NCBI RefSeq assembly: GCF_027625995.1
Contig: NZ_CP115396.1
Location: 3,906,501-3,970,500 of the forward strand
Direction: 5' to 3'
DNA: 64,000 nucleotides
Source: Hymenobacter yonginensis
GTDB taxonomy: Bacteria > Bacteroidota > Bacteroidia > Cytophagales > Hymenobacteraceae
Position 1 is the first letter of the stretch. Each line of letters begins with the position of its first letter. The notes under the pieces are model-generated. The model did no database searches. It saw only the letters and a list, made by a program, of their open reading frames with translations, and was not told where the DNA came from. Shown here in pieces: positions 1 to 7,912 of the stretch. The position numbers were made by a program, and so were the translations under genes.

Positions 1-1240
1 CGGCACCAGGCGCGCCGCCCGTAATCTTCACTTGCCCTGCCACTTCCAGCTTCGCGCCGGGGTTTGTCACGCCGATGCCGAAGTTGCCGTTGTTCAGGAA
101 ACGGGCCCACTCGGTCGCAGCATTGCCCTGCGTTACGCCACCAAACCGGATGCCCGCGTTGCCCCCGCCCAGGCCCTGCTGGTTGAGCAGCCAGGTTTCG
201 CCATCACCGCCGGAGCGGTTCCACTCCAGAAATGCGCCCTGCTTGCTGATGGCAGTGGCCGAAGAAGCCGAAATGCCCCCGGCTACCTCCAGCGCCTGCG
301 CCGGGTTCGTAACTCCGATGCCGACGTTGCCGCTGGTTAGCAGACGCATCACATCGCGGTAGTTCTGGGTGGGGTCGCCGTAGCTGCCTTGGGCGCTGCT
401 GCCTACACGCAGCGACAGGCCGCCTTCGGCCCCGCCGGCATTCACAAAGGCCGTGACGCCATCGTGGGTGAAGTAGAGATGGTCCCAGGCAGCATTATTG
501 CGCAGGCCAATGGCGCCAAGCGCGTCCAGTGTGAGGTCCGGCGTAGTGCCGATGCCCAGGCGGCCTTCCTGGCTCAGGGTCATGAAGGTGGCGCTACGGG
601 CGGAAGCGGCGTCGTAGCTCACCCATTGAAACTGCTTGCCGCCCAGCGCTGGCACCCCAAACGTGAGGGTGTTGGCTTCCATGAACAGGCCCCAGCGGCC
701 CAGGCCGTTGTAGGCGCCCGAAGTAAACTTGTCCCAGCCGCGCGTGATGAGCGGCGCATCCGCCTGGTTCAGTGCAATGCCTTTAGCCGAGGTGGCGAAC
801 TGCGTGCCGTCGATGTCGAGGCGGAGCTTCTCGGTGTTGTTGGTGCGCAGCACCAGGTCCTGCGCATCAGTAGTTCCTACAAAGTTTGACGCCGGGGTAG
901 TACCGGCATTGCCGGTGCGCAGCCAGCTTTGGGCGCTGGTGCCCGAGCCAATGCCCAGCGGCAGCCACTGCCCGCCCTGAAAGTACCAAAAGCCCGGCTG
1001 AGTGCCATTGGTCTGGTACACGAGCATCCCCTGGCTGGTGGTGGTGAGGGCCGTGCGCTGGGCTTCCGTCATGCGCGGAACCAGCAGGCCCTTGTTGGCC
1101 CCTGTGCCCGCCGAAATATCCAGGGCGGCGTTGGCATCGGGGGTGGTAGTGCCTACGCCAACTGCGCCAGTCTGCGCCAGCGCTGAGTAAGACAATCCGC
1201 TGAGGCCGACGCCAAGTAGCAGACGGTAATAGTGTTTCAT
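1..1240 (-). CDS. Exported tail-fibre-like repetitive surface protein (5' part only)
   Basis: The minus-strand frame opens at an ATG at 1240 and runs off the left edge with no stop, giving about 413 residues. It begins with a signal peptide (MKHYYRLLLGVGLSGLSYSALAQ). The mature part contains recurring units of the type GIGTTTPDA.., GNVGIGVTNPAQALEVAG and GNFGIGVTNPGAKLEVAG. Such units are usual in Bacteroidota proteins annotated as tail-fibre-like or T9SS-dependent surface proteins, often with a C-terminal sorting or intramolecular chaperone domain that would lie outside this window. A typical N-terminal block (ALDISAGTGANKGLLVPRMTEAQRTAL) is present. The function is unknown, and surface display is an inference from the signal peptide and repeats. 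Confidence 0.75.
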   Translation of the reverse strand, partial: MKHYYRLLLGVGLSGLSYSALAQTGAVGVGTTTPDANAALDISAGTGANKGLLVPRMTEAQRTALTTTSQGMLVYQTNGTQPGFWYFQGGQWLPLGIGSGTSAQSWLRTGNAGTTPASNFVGTTDAQDLVLRTNNTEKLRLDIDGTQFATSAKGIALNQADAPLITRGWDKFTSGAYNGLGRWGLFMEANTLTFGVPALGGKQFQWVSYDAASARSATFMTLSQEGRLGIGTTPDLTLDALGAIGLRNNAAWDHLYFTHDGVTAFVNAGGAEGGLSLRVGSSAQGSYGDPTQNYRDVMRLLTSGNVGIGVTNPAQALEVAGGISASSATAISKQGAFLEWNRSGGDGETWLLNQQGLGGGNAGIRFGGVTQGNAATEWARFLNNGNFGIGVTNPGAKLEVAGQVKITGGAPGA

Positions 1241-1542
1241 ACTTGAACAAGTAAAGAGAAGAGAAAACCGATCAGAAGACTGATGCTTGGAACCAGCCCA
1301 CGCAATAAGGCAAAAATACTATATAGAAGGTATTATTCATTTTATTATTCGAGTTATTATATAAGTATTCGCTTCGACACTATCCTGCCCACCGCAGGGC
1401 GGATTTGGGCTTACTCCGGCTGTAAAGGCTCATATACTACCGTCCATAAAAAGCGCCCGGGAAACCTGCCGCCAAATGCCGTTCTTGCTAAACTTTTTGG
1501 CGCAAATTTGCCTTACACCCATTCTCCCCAACCTGTTTAGGA
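1241..1542. other. Divergent intergenic region, AT-rich core
   Basis: These 302 bases separate the leftward surface-protein gene from rightward radA. Positions 1310-1380 are strongly AT-rich against a GC-rich background and hold the candidate leftward promoter. For radA a weak -7-like CAAATTTG lies at 1503-1510. I see no further gene or RNA. Confidence 0.4.
1311..1318 (-). promoter_or_regulatory. Bacteroidota -7 promoter element for the tail-fibre-like gene
   Basis: Read on the minus strand this is TATTTTTG, an exact match to the TAnnTTTG -7 consensus. It lies about 70 bases upstream of the ATG at 1240. The -33 position, 19 bases further out, reads ATG instead of TTG, so the match is partial. 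The surrounding region is AT-rich. Confidence 0.45.
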
Positions 1543-2925
1543 ATGGCCAAGCTCAAGACCTTATTTTTCTGCCAGAACTGCGGCGCCCAAAGCGCCAAAT
1601 GGCTCGGCCGCTGCGCCAGTTGCGGCGAGTGGAACACTTACGTTGAGGAAGTCATCCAGAAGGAAGACAACTCGGCGGCCGGCTCCTGGAAAGCCTCCAC
1701 CACGGTAGGCACCACCAAGGCCGCCAAGCCCCGCGTCATCTCCGAAATTCACTTCGAGGAAGAGTCGCGCTTTGATACCAACGACGGCGAACTGAACCGG
1801 GTGCTGGGCGGCGGACTCGTACCGGGCTCCTTGGTGCTCATCGGCGGCGAGCCGGGCATCGGCAAAAGCACGCTCATGCTCCAGATTGCCATGAGCCTGA
1901 CGCAGATGAAGGTGCTCTACATCTCGGGCGAGGAAAGCGAGCAGCAGATCAAGATGCGCGCCGAGCGCCTCGGCGAGCAGCACCCCAACTGCTACATCCT
2001 CACCGAAACCAACACCCAGAACATCTTCAAGCAGATCGACGCGCTGCAGCCTAACGTGGTCATCGTCGATTCCATCCAGACCCTGCACTCGCAGTTGGTA
2101 GAGTCGGGGGCGGGCTCGGTGAGCCAGGTGCGCGAGTGCACTCAGGAGCTGCTCAAGTACGCCAAGGAAACCGGCGTGCCGGTGCTGCTGATCGGCCACA
2201 TCACCAAGGACGGCTCCATTGCGGGCCCCAAAATCCTGGAGCACATGGTGGACACCGTGCTGCAGTTTGAGGGCGACCGGCACCTGAGCTACCGCATCCT
2301 ACGCACCACCAAAAACCGCTTCGGCAGCACCTCCGAGCTGGGCATCTACGAGATGCAGGGCTCGGGGCTGCGGCAGGTGAGCAACCCCTCCGAAATCCTG
2401 CTCTCGCAGCGGGCCGAGAGTCTGAGCGGCATGGCCATCGGGGCCACGCTGGAAGGCAACCGGCCGCTGCTGGTGGAAGTGCAGGCCCTCGTGACACCCG
2501 CCACTTACGGCACGCCCCAGCGGTCGGCTACGGGCTTCGATGCCAAGCGCTTACAGATGCTGCTGGCAGTACTGGAGAAGCGCAGCGGCCTGCGCCTCGG
2601 CCAGCACGACGTGTTCCTGAACATTGCCGGCGGCCTGCGCCTCGACGACCCCGCGCTGGACCTGGCCGTGTGCGCCGCCGTGGTGTCGTCGCTCAACGAT
2701 TTGCCCATCCGGGGTGAGGTGTGCCTGGCGGCAGAGGTGGGGCTGAGCGGCGAAATCCGGGCCGTGAGCCGGCTCGACCAGCGCCTGAGCGAGGCCGAGA
2801 AGCTGGGCTTCGCCGAAATGTACATCTCGCAGTACAACGCCCGCGGCCTCGATCTGGCCCGATATGGGATTCGGGTGCAGCCGGCGGGCCGTCTGGATGA
2901 AGTATTGCAGGGTTTGTTTGGATAA
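1543..2925 (+). CDS. radA: DNA repair protein RadA
   Basis: RadA is a RecA-like ATPase that helps process recombination intermediates and branch migration. At 460 aa the protein has the usual family length. The order is a C4 zinc finger (C10, C13, C24, C27), a Walker A motif at residues 101-110 (GGEPGIGKST), the RadA-specific KNRFGS motif (in TKNRFGSTSELGIYEM), and a C-terminal Lon-protease-like domain (GLRLDDPALDLAVCAAVVSS). The ATG start is followed at once by the zinc finger (MAKLKTLFFCQNCG), which fixes the start. It is transcribed alone, followed after about 190 bases by another rightward gene. Identification is secure. Confidence 0.97.
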   Translation: MAKLKTLFFCQNCGAQSAKWLGRCASCGEWNTYVEEVIQKEDNSAAGSWKASTTVGTTKAAKPRVISEIHFEEESRFDTNDGELNRVLGGGLVPGSLVLIGGEPGIGKSTLMLQIAMSLTQMKVLYISGEESEQQIKMRAERLGEQHPNCYILTETNTQNIFKQIDALQPNVVIVDSIQTLHSQLVESGAGSVSQVRECTQELLKYAKETGVPVLLIGHITKDGSIAGPKILEHMVDTVLQFEGDRHLSYRILRTTKNRFGSTSELGIYEMQGSGLRQVSNPSEILLSQRAESLSGMAIGATLEGNRPLLVEVQALVTPATYGTPQRSATGFDAKRLQMLLAVLEKRSGLRLGQHDVFLNIAGGLRLDDPALDLAVCAAVVSSLNDLPIRGEVCLAAEVGLSGEIRAVSRLDQRLSEAEKLGFAEMYISQYNARGLDLARYGIRVQPAGRLDEVLQGLFG

Positions 2926-3117
2926 ATCCGCCAAAAACCCGGGGTGGTAGTCCGGTACGAAAAAAAGACATAATTCGGATTGGACTATCACAACCCAAAA
3001 CCCGTATCTTCGGTACAGGAATTGACTTTTACCGCGAATAGTGTTGGCGTTCAGCTTGCGGCTGCAACAGCGGCCAGCGGCCCGGTTCCGACGCTATTTC
3101 CTGCAATACCCGTTCTG

Positions 3118-4587
3118 ATGTCATACTCTATTCGCTTTCTTGCCGGGTGGCTGCTGGCTGCAAGCCTCACGACCCTTTCTGTTGGGGCGCAGGCCCAGGG
3201 TACGGTTACGCTCACCGGCAAAGTAAGCGGCCGCACCAACGACACCATCGCCGTATCGGTCCGCGAAAACCCGCTGGACCCGAAAGAGCAGATCACCTAC
3301 GCCCGCCTCGATGACAAGGGCGAGTTCCGGATGGCCCTCAAGCTCGACGGCCCGGCCCGCGCCGACCTCGTGTACGGCGACGACGTCGCCGACCTGTTTC
3401 TGGAGCCCGGCGACGCGCTGGATATTCGGTTCCGGGGCAGCAACATGGCGGGCTCTGTGCGCTACAAAGGCAAGGGCGCCGACGCCAACACCTACCTGAC
3501 CGACGTAGCGGAGCAGTTCATTGAAAATGATGGTTTTCAGGTGCTTCCTGATAACATCATGCTCTACGAGCCCGGTTTTCTGTCATTTCTGGACTACCGC
3601 CGCAAGGAAGAAAACAAGTTTCTGAAGAACGCGCTGGAAGACAACAAGTTCTCAGAAGCTTTCCGCCACTACGCCCAAGCCGAAATCGACTACAGCTACG
3701 CCAACGACCGGCTCACGTTCCCGGACCTGCGCGAGCAGGTGGTGGCCACCGAGGGCCGCCTGAAAATGTCGCCGGCGTTCTACGAGTTCCTCAACGACAA
3801 GAGCCTGACCAACAACGCGCAGGCTATGCAGAGTGAGATGTACCAGGAGTTTCTGCTCAACTACGTCCACTACCTGGCCAACAGCAACGGCAAGCTCCGC
3901 ACTCACCCCGACTTCTACCAGGCCTGCTACGACATCGCCAAAACCCAGCTTAGCGGCCCGGTGCGGCCCATCATCATGGGCCGGGTGCTACAGGAGTCGT
4001 TCCGGTTTGGGCACGTGAAGCAGTCGGCGGCTATGCTGGCCGATTTCCGCACTGTGGACACCAAGAACCGCTACGCGCCGGTGCTGCAGCAGGACTTCGA
4101 TACCCACAAGGCCTTTGCCATTGGCGCTCCGGCCCCGGAGTTCCGGCTGCAGACCGTCAACGGCGACTCGGTGAGTTTGCGCGACTTCCGGGGCAAGCTG
4201 GTGTACCTCAACTTCTGGCGCACCACCAGCGGCCTGAGTTTGCGCGACCTGCCCTACGCCGCCGACCTGGCCAAGAAGTTTGAAGGCAAGAACATTGTGT
4301 TCATCAACATTGCCCTCGACGAAAACGAAGGCGCCTGGAAGCAGCTCGTGACCAGCAAGCGCCTGCCGGGCGTTCAGGTGCGCGCCACCGGCGGCATGCG
4401 CAGCCCCATCCTGCGCGCCTACGCCCTCGACGATGTGCCGGCCTACTTCCTGCTGGCCGAAGACGGCACCTTCCTCAACACCAAGCCCAAGCGCCTGAGC
4501 AGCCGCGCAGCCGTCGACGAAATCAAGGAGTCGTTTGGCAAGGCCAGTACCTACACCAGCCTGCTTTCCAACGAAGCTAGCAAGTAA
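3118..4587 (+). CDS. Exported TlpA/thioredoxin-fold protein with Cys-to-Ser active site
   Basis: I chose the ATG at 3118 because it starts a clean signal peptide (MSYSIRFLAGWLLAASLTTLSVGAQAQ); the open frame extends further upstream without one. The 489-aa protein has the architecture of Bacteroidota TlpA/ResA-like oxidoreductases: an N-terminal DUF4369-like beta domain (GTVTLTGKVSGRTNDTIAV...), a helical middle region, and a C-terminal thioredoxin fold starting near APAPEFRLQTVNGDSVSLRDFRGKLVYLNFW. In the catalytic loop the expected W-C-x-x-C is replaced by FWRTTSGLSL, so both redox cysteines are serines. It therefore cannot do normal thiol-disulfide chemistry. A binding or scaffold role in the periplasm is an inference. 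Confidence 0.85.
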   Translation: MSYSIRFLAGWLLAASLTTLSVGAQAQGTVTLTGKVSGRTNDTIAVSVRENPLDPKEQITYARLDDKGEFRMALKLDGPARADLVYGDDVADLFLEPGDALDIRFRGSNMAGSVRYKGKGADANTYLTDVAEQFIENDGFQVLPDNIMLYEPGFLSFLDYRRKEENKFLKNALEDNKFSEAFRHYAQAEIDYSYANDRLTFPDLREQVVATEGRLKMSPAFYEFLNDKSLTNNAQAMQSEMYQEFLLNYVHYLANSNGKLRTHPDFYQACYDIAKTQLSGPVRPIIMGRVLQESFRFGHVKQSAAMLADFRTVDTKNRYAPVLQQDFDTHKAFAIGAPAPEFRLQTVNGDSVSLRDFRGKLVYLNFWRTTSGLSLRDLPYAADLAKKFEGKNIVFINIALDENEGAWKQLVTSKRLPGVQVRATGGMRSPILRAYALDDVPAYFLLAEDGTFLNTKPKRLSSRAAVDEIKESFGKASTYTSLLSNEASK

Positions 4588-4598
4588 GTAGGTTGGAG

Positions 4599-4677
4599 CT
4601 GTCCTTCCGACGAAGGAGGAATCTGGGTCGGAGAGCTAAACGACCTGATCCAGATTCCTCCTTCGTCGGAAGGACAG
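4599..4677. repeat. Perfect 28-bp inverted repeat element
   Basis: The arms at 4599-4626 and 4650-4677 are exact reverse complements (left arm begins CTGTCCTTCCGACGAAGG), with a 23-base spacer. It sits between the thioredoxin-fold gene and the next terminator. It is one of several unrelated inverted-repeat families at gene ends in this window. Confidence 0.9.
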
Positions 4678-4710
4678 TTCTGTAAGCACTACCGCTTTTC
4701 TATACTCTGT

Positions 4711-4742
4711 AAACGCCTTCTGCCCTGGCAGGAGGCGTTTTT
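4711..4742 (+). terminator. Intrinsic terminator
   Basis: The hairpin AAACGCCTTCTGCC / GGCAGGAGGCGTTT is followed by a run of T. It ends the transcript of the thioredoxin-fold gene and lies just before the next promoter. Confidence 0.85.
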
Positions 4743-4774
4743 GTTGGTATCGGGGGCGGCACCGCGCCAGCCGC

Positions 4775-4782
4775 TACCTTTG
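4775..4782 (+). promoter_or_regulatory. Bacteroidota -7 element, near-leaderless start
   Basis: TACCTTTG matches TAnnTTTG exactly and ends 7 bases before the ATG at 4790. Transcription would start almost at the start codon. No TTG is found at the ideal 19-base spacing. Confidence 0.5.
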
Positions 4783-4789
4783 CTGCTAC

Positions 4790-5812
4790 ATGGCTTCTCT
4801 GCTCACCGACTCCGTTATTTTTCTTTCGAAAGCTACGCCGCGCCGCGTCTGGAATGCGGCGCAGGTGGTGGGCGGCTACGCCCTGAGCAAGCTTACGGGC
4901 AAGGCGCGCCACTGGGGTTTGCCGGTGGCGCTCAGCTTTGAGCCTACCACCAGCTGCAACCTGCGCTGCCCGGAGTGCCCCAGCGGCCTGCGCAGCTTCA
5001 CGCGCCCCACCGGCATGCTGCCCGACGAGTTGTTTCGCAAGACCATCGACGAGGTGGCCTCGCGGCTGTGGTACCTGATTTTCTACTTCCAGGGCGAGCC
5101 GTACCTGCACCCCAACTTCCTGGATCTGGTGAAGTACGCCAGCCAGAAAGGCATCTACACGGCCACCAGTACCAACGCCCACTACCTCAACGACCACAAC
5201 GCCCGCCGCACCGTGGAGAGTGGCCTCGACCGGCTCATCATCTCCCTCGACGGCACCACCCAGGAGGTGTACCAGCAGTACCGCGTGGGCGGCAAGCTCG
5301 ACAAGGTGCTGGAAGGCACGCGCAACCTGATTAAGTGGCGGCGCGAGCTGAAAAGCCAGACGCCGCGGGTGGTGTTCCAGTTTCTGGTGGTGCGGCCCAA
5401 CGAGCACCAGATGGACGAGGCCCGGCAGTTGGCCAAGGACATGGGCGTGGATGACGTGTGGTTCAAGACGGCCCAGATCTACGACTACCAGCACGGCTCG
5501 CCGCTGATTCCGACCATCGACTACTACTCGCGCTACGAAAACAACCAGGACGGCACCTGGAGCATCAAAAACCGCCTGCTCAACCACTGCTGGAAGATGT
5601 GGCACAGCTGCGTGATAACCTGGGACGGCCTCGTAGTACCCTGCTGCTTCGACAAAGACGCCGAGTACCGCCTCGGCGACCTCCAGACCCAGACCTTCCG
5701 CCAGCTCTGGCACGGCCCCAAATACCGCCAGTTCCGGGCCTCCCTGCTCAAGGGCCGCGACCAGATCGACATGTGCCGCAACTGCACCGAGGGCACTAAA
5801 GTCTGGGGCTAA
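4790..5812 (+). CDS. Radical SAM/SPASM domain protein
   Basis: A 340-aa radical SAM enzyme. The SAM-binding 4Fe-4S cluster motif CxxxCxxC is CNLRCPEC near residue 60, inside FEPTTSCNLRCPECPSG. The C-terminal SPASM region has cysteines in the run NHCWKMWHSCVITWDGLVVPCC and in CRNCTEG, suited to auxiliary Fe-S clusters. SPASM proteins commonly modify peptides or mature enzymes, but no precursor peptide gene is visible beside it, so the substrate is unknown. The ATG lies directly behind a -7 element. The family call is secure. Confidence 0.9.
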   Translation: MASLLTDSVIFLSKATPRRVWNAAQVVGGYALSKLTGKARHWGLPVALSFEPTTSCNLRCPECPSGLRSFTRPTGMLPDELFRKTIDEVASRLWYLIFYFQGEPYLHPNFLDLVKYASQKGIYTATSTNAHYLNDHNARRTVESGLDRLIISLDGTTQEVYQQYRVGGKLDKVLEGTRNLIKWRRELKSQTPRVVFQFLVVRPNEHQMDEARQLAKDMGVDDVWFKTAQIYDYQHGSPLIPTIDYYSRYENNQDGTWSIKNRLLNHCWKMWHSCVITWDGLVVPCCFDKDAEYRLGDLQTQTFRQLWHGPKYRQFRASLLKGRDQIDMCRNCTEGTKVWG

Positions 5813-5818
5813 CCCCCT

Positions 5819-5939
5819 GTCGGCCGCGCCAGTAGCGCGAACTTTGTAGTTCGCGCCTCCGCGCCGTTACAGCCGCTCGAATGGCACGGCGGTGGCGCGA
5901 ACTACAAAGTTCGCGCTACGGCACGGCGTAGCGGCCGTG
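5819..5939. repeat. Inverted repeat, family A (GCGCGAACTTTGTAGTTCGCGC type)
   Basis: The left arm at 5832-5857 and right arm at 5891-5919 are reverse complements; each arm is itself a near-palindrome (GCGCGAACTTTGTAGTTCGCGC). Outer CGGCCGC/GCGGCCG bases extend the pairing. Related copies lie at 15790-15874 and, diverged, at 31341-31424. The element fills the gap between the SPASM gene and the MscS gene. Confidence 0.9.
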
Positions 5940-5995
5940 CGTGCTTGTGGCCTGGTTTCTATCTTGCCGTGTTGCTCACCTTACTGCCCGTTTCT

Positions 5996-6910
5996 ATGTT
6001 CGGCCTGACCCAGATCGACAAAGCCTTTACCATGCTCACCCACAAGCTGATTGGCTGGGGGCAGGAGTTCATTGTGATGCTGCCCAACCTGCTGATTGCG
6101 GCGCTGGTGCTGGTGGCTACGCTTTACGCGGCGCGGCTGAGCAAGCGCCTCATCACCAATATTTTTCCGCGCATCTCGCACAGCGCGGCCCTGCGCGATT
6201 TGGTGGCCACGCTCAGCTACGTGCTGGTGCTGTTGATCGGGCTGTTTTTTGTGCTGGAGGTGCTCAATCTGCAAAAAACCGTGACGTCGCTGCTGGCGGG
6301 CGTGGGTATCATCGGGCTGGCGCTGGGCTTTGCGTTTCAGGACATTGCGGCTAACTTCATCAGCGGCATCATTCTAGTGCTGCAGCGGCCCTTCACGGTC
6401 GGCGACGTCATCAAGACCAACGACTACACCGGCCTAGTAGAGCGTGTGAGTTTGCGCACCACCGACCTGCGCCAGGCCACCGGCGAGCTGGTGCGGGTAC
6501 CCAACCGCAAGGTGTTCGAAAACGCCCTCATCAACTTCACCATCAACAGCTTCCGGCGCGTGGATGTGGACTGCGGCGTCACGTACGACGCCGACCTGGA
6601 CCAAGTGCGCAGCGTGGCGCTGGCCGCCATCCGGGAGGTACCCAACCTGGCCCCCGAGCGCCAGCCCGACGTGATGTTCACCGAGTTCGGCGAGAGTGCC
6701 ATTGCGTTTCAGGTGCGGTTTTGGGTGCCGTTTGAGCGGCAGCTCGACTATGTATCGGCCAAGAGCGAGGCCATCATGCGCATCAAGCGCGCCTTCGACG
6801 CGGCCGGTATTGTCATCCCGTTCCCGATCCGGACGCTGGACGTTCCGGAAACGGTGCTGCGCCGGCTGGCCCCGCCGCCAGCCGATCCGCCGGCAACGCC
6901 GAAAGCCTAG
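5996..6910 (+). CDS. MscS-type mechanosensitive ion channel
   Basis: The ATG at 5996 gives 304 aa. The open frame continues upstream to a TTG at 5945, but that part adjoins the repeat element. The protein has N-terminal membrane segments (MLPNLLIAALVLVATLYA, LSYVLVLLIGLFFVLEVL) and a glycine/alanine-rich pore helix (LLAGVGIIGLALGFAFQDIAANFISG) typical of MscS TM3. A beta domain follows (FTVGDVIKTNDYTGLVERVSLRTTDLR). It would act as an inner-membrane tension-gated channel releasing solutes on hypo-osmotic shock. A strong terminator follows. Confidence 0.93.
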   Translation: MFGLTQIDKAFTMLTHKLIGWGQEFIVMLPNLLIAALVLVATLYAARLSKRLITNIFPRISHSAALRDLVATLSYVLVLLIGLFFVLEVLNLQKTVTSLLAGVGIIGLALGFAFQDIAANFISGIILVLQRPFTVGDVIKTNDYTGLVERVSLRTTDLRQATGELVRVPNRKVFENALINFTINSFRRVDVDCGVTYDADLDQVRSVALAAIREVPNLAPERQPDVMFTEFGESAIAFQVRFWVPFERQLDYVSAKSEAIMRIKRAFDAAGIVIPFPIRTLDVPETVLRRLAPPPADPPATPKA

Positions 6911-6927
6911 CCATCCGTCAGACACGC

Positions 6928-6966
6928 AAAAAGGCGCCCGGAACAGATTCCGGGCGCCTTTTTTTA
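6928..6966. terminator. Bidirectional intrinsic terminator
   Basis: A 16-bp hairpin (AAAAAGGCGCCCGGAA with its complement) is flanked by A and T runs. It serves the rightward MscS gene and, read the other way, the leftward small gene ending at 6993. Confidence 0.92.
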
Positions 6967-6992
6967 TAGCTAGCAGGGCTGAAACCGGCCGC

Positions 6993-7334
6993 TTACTTGT
7001 GGTTCTTGTCGAGGTCTTTGCCGAGGTCTTCCACGGTGCGTAGGAACTCGTCGACGTCGCCGTCGGCGTAGGTGCCGAAGGCGGTAGAGATGGTGCCTTT
7101 CACGCCGTCGGCGGTCTGGATGGCGTAGAGGATGGACATGTCGTCGGGGTTGCTTTCGCCCTCGAAGCGGTAGAAGTCCACGATGGTTACCTCGCTGGGC
7201 GCGTAGCCCTTGCTGCGGTCGTTGCCGATGGTGTGCAACCGGCCATCCTGCACGCGGAAGTCTTCCGTGAAACCGTCCTTGTTGAGTTGCTGCTCTACCT
7301 TCACGAGGGAGCGTTCTTCTTCTTTGTCTTGCAT
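6993..7334 (-). CDS. Small conserved Bacteroidota protein (often mislabelled PRPP synthetase)
   Basis: The ATG at 7334 gives 113 aa (MQDKEEERSLVKVEQQL). The open frame upstream lacks a good start. The core (VDFYRFEGESNPDDMSILYAIQTADGVKGT) matches a family of about 100-aa cytosolic proteins common in Bacteroidota. From memory, some databases carry the name phosphoribosylpyrophosphate synthetase for these, but the protein is far too short and lacks PRPP-synthase motifs. The function is unknown. A convergent terminator lies downstream and a hairpin lies upstream. Confidence 0.8.
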   Translation of the reverse strand: MQDKEEERSLVKVEQQLNKDGFTEDFRVQDGRLHTIGNDRSKGYAPSEVTIVDFYRFEGESNPDDMSILYAIQTADGVKGTISTAFGTYADGDVDEFLRTVEDLGKDLDKNHK

Positions 7335-7389
7335 GGTTGTGTGGTATGCGAGGATGGAAACAGGCCGTAGGAACAGGGGCAAGCGAAAC

Positions 7390-7425
7390 GCCCCCGCACC
7401 GGCTATACGAGGCCGGTACGGGGGC
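7390..7425 (-). terminator. Hairpin between two small leftward genes
   Basis: A 14-bp stem (GCCCCCGCACCGGC with its complement, one mismatch) and an 8-base loop lie downstream of the Cys-rich membrane protein gene on the minus strand. The T-run on that side is weak, so termination strength is uncertain. Confidence 0.6.
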
Positions 7426-7457
7426 GGGTTGCTTTATTTTCAGGAAGGAAATCCGGC

Positions 7458-7658
7458 CTACTTTCCAGCGTCGGGGCGGGAGGCCGCCAGCTCGATGGTG
7501 CGCTGCAGCCGGTCGACATCAATAGCAGAGCAGGCGCCGCCGCAGCCTTTGGCGCAGCCGCCCGCACTCTTGGCGAAGAAGGCCCGCCAGAACAGCCGGC
7601 CTACGTAGAACGCCGCCGCCGCAAAGAGCAGCCCGATGATGAGAGTTTGCATCCACAT
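7458..7658 (-). CDS. Short Cys-rich single-span membrane protein (FeoB-associated type)
   Basis: This 66-aa protein has one N-terminal membrane helix (LIIGLLFAAAAFYVGRLFWRAFF), then a glycine/cysteine stretch (GGCAKGCGGAC) and a short polar tail. The layout matches the small FeoB-associated Cys-rich membrane proteins, which are often beside ferrous-iron transporters. No feoB is present here, so any iron role is only by analogy. The start may be the ATG at 7658 or the one two codons later. Confidence 0.7.
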   Translation of the reverse strand: MWMQTLIIGLLFAAAAFYVGRLFWRAFFAKSAGGCAKGCGGACSAIDVDRLQRTIELAASRPDAGK

Positions 7659-7912
7659 AGTACCCGCAAAACTACGATGCCGCAGTAAAAGTTTGGTGTG
7701 AGCGGAAGACGAGCTGCCGCGGGCGCCGCCAGCCTGCGGGCGGCAACGTCCGGCGCGGGTTGGGGGCCTGTTTTGCCGGGGTCTGGTAAGATTTCCGCTT
7801 TTACTTGATGATCTGGCATCTGGCTGTACTTTAGCCAAGAGTTGGTCTTCTCCAGCTGAACGCCGGCCGGCCATTTGGCAATGTTCGTGCGGCCTTTCAC
7901 CCTACCATCTGC

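Noticed and set aside
1..1240. Prophage tail fibre
   Set aside because: The repeats resemble tail-fibre annotation, but there is a signal peptide and no neighbouring phage gene.
6993..7334. Phosphoribosylpyrophosphate synthetase
   Set aside because: The family sometimes carries this name, but the protein has only 113 aa and no PRPP-binding motif.
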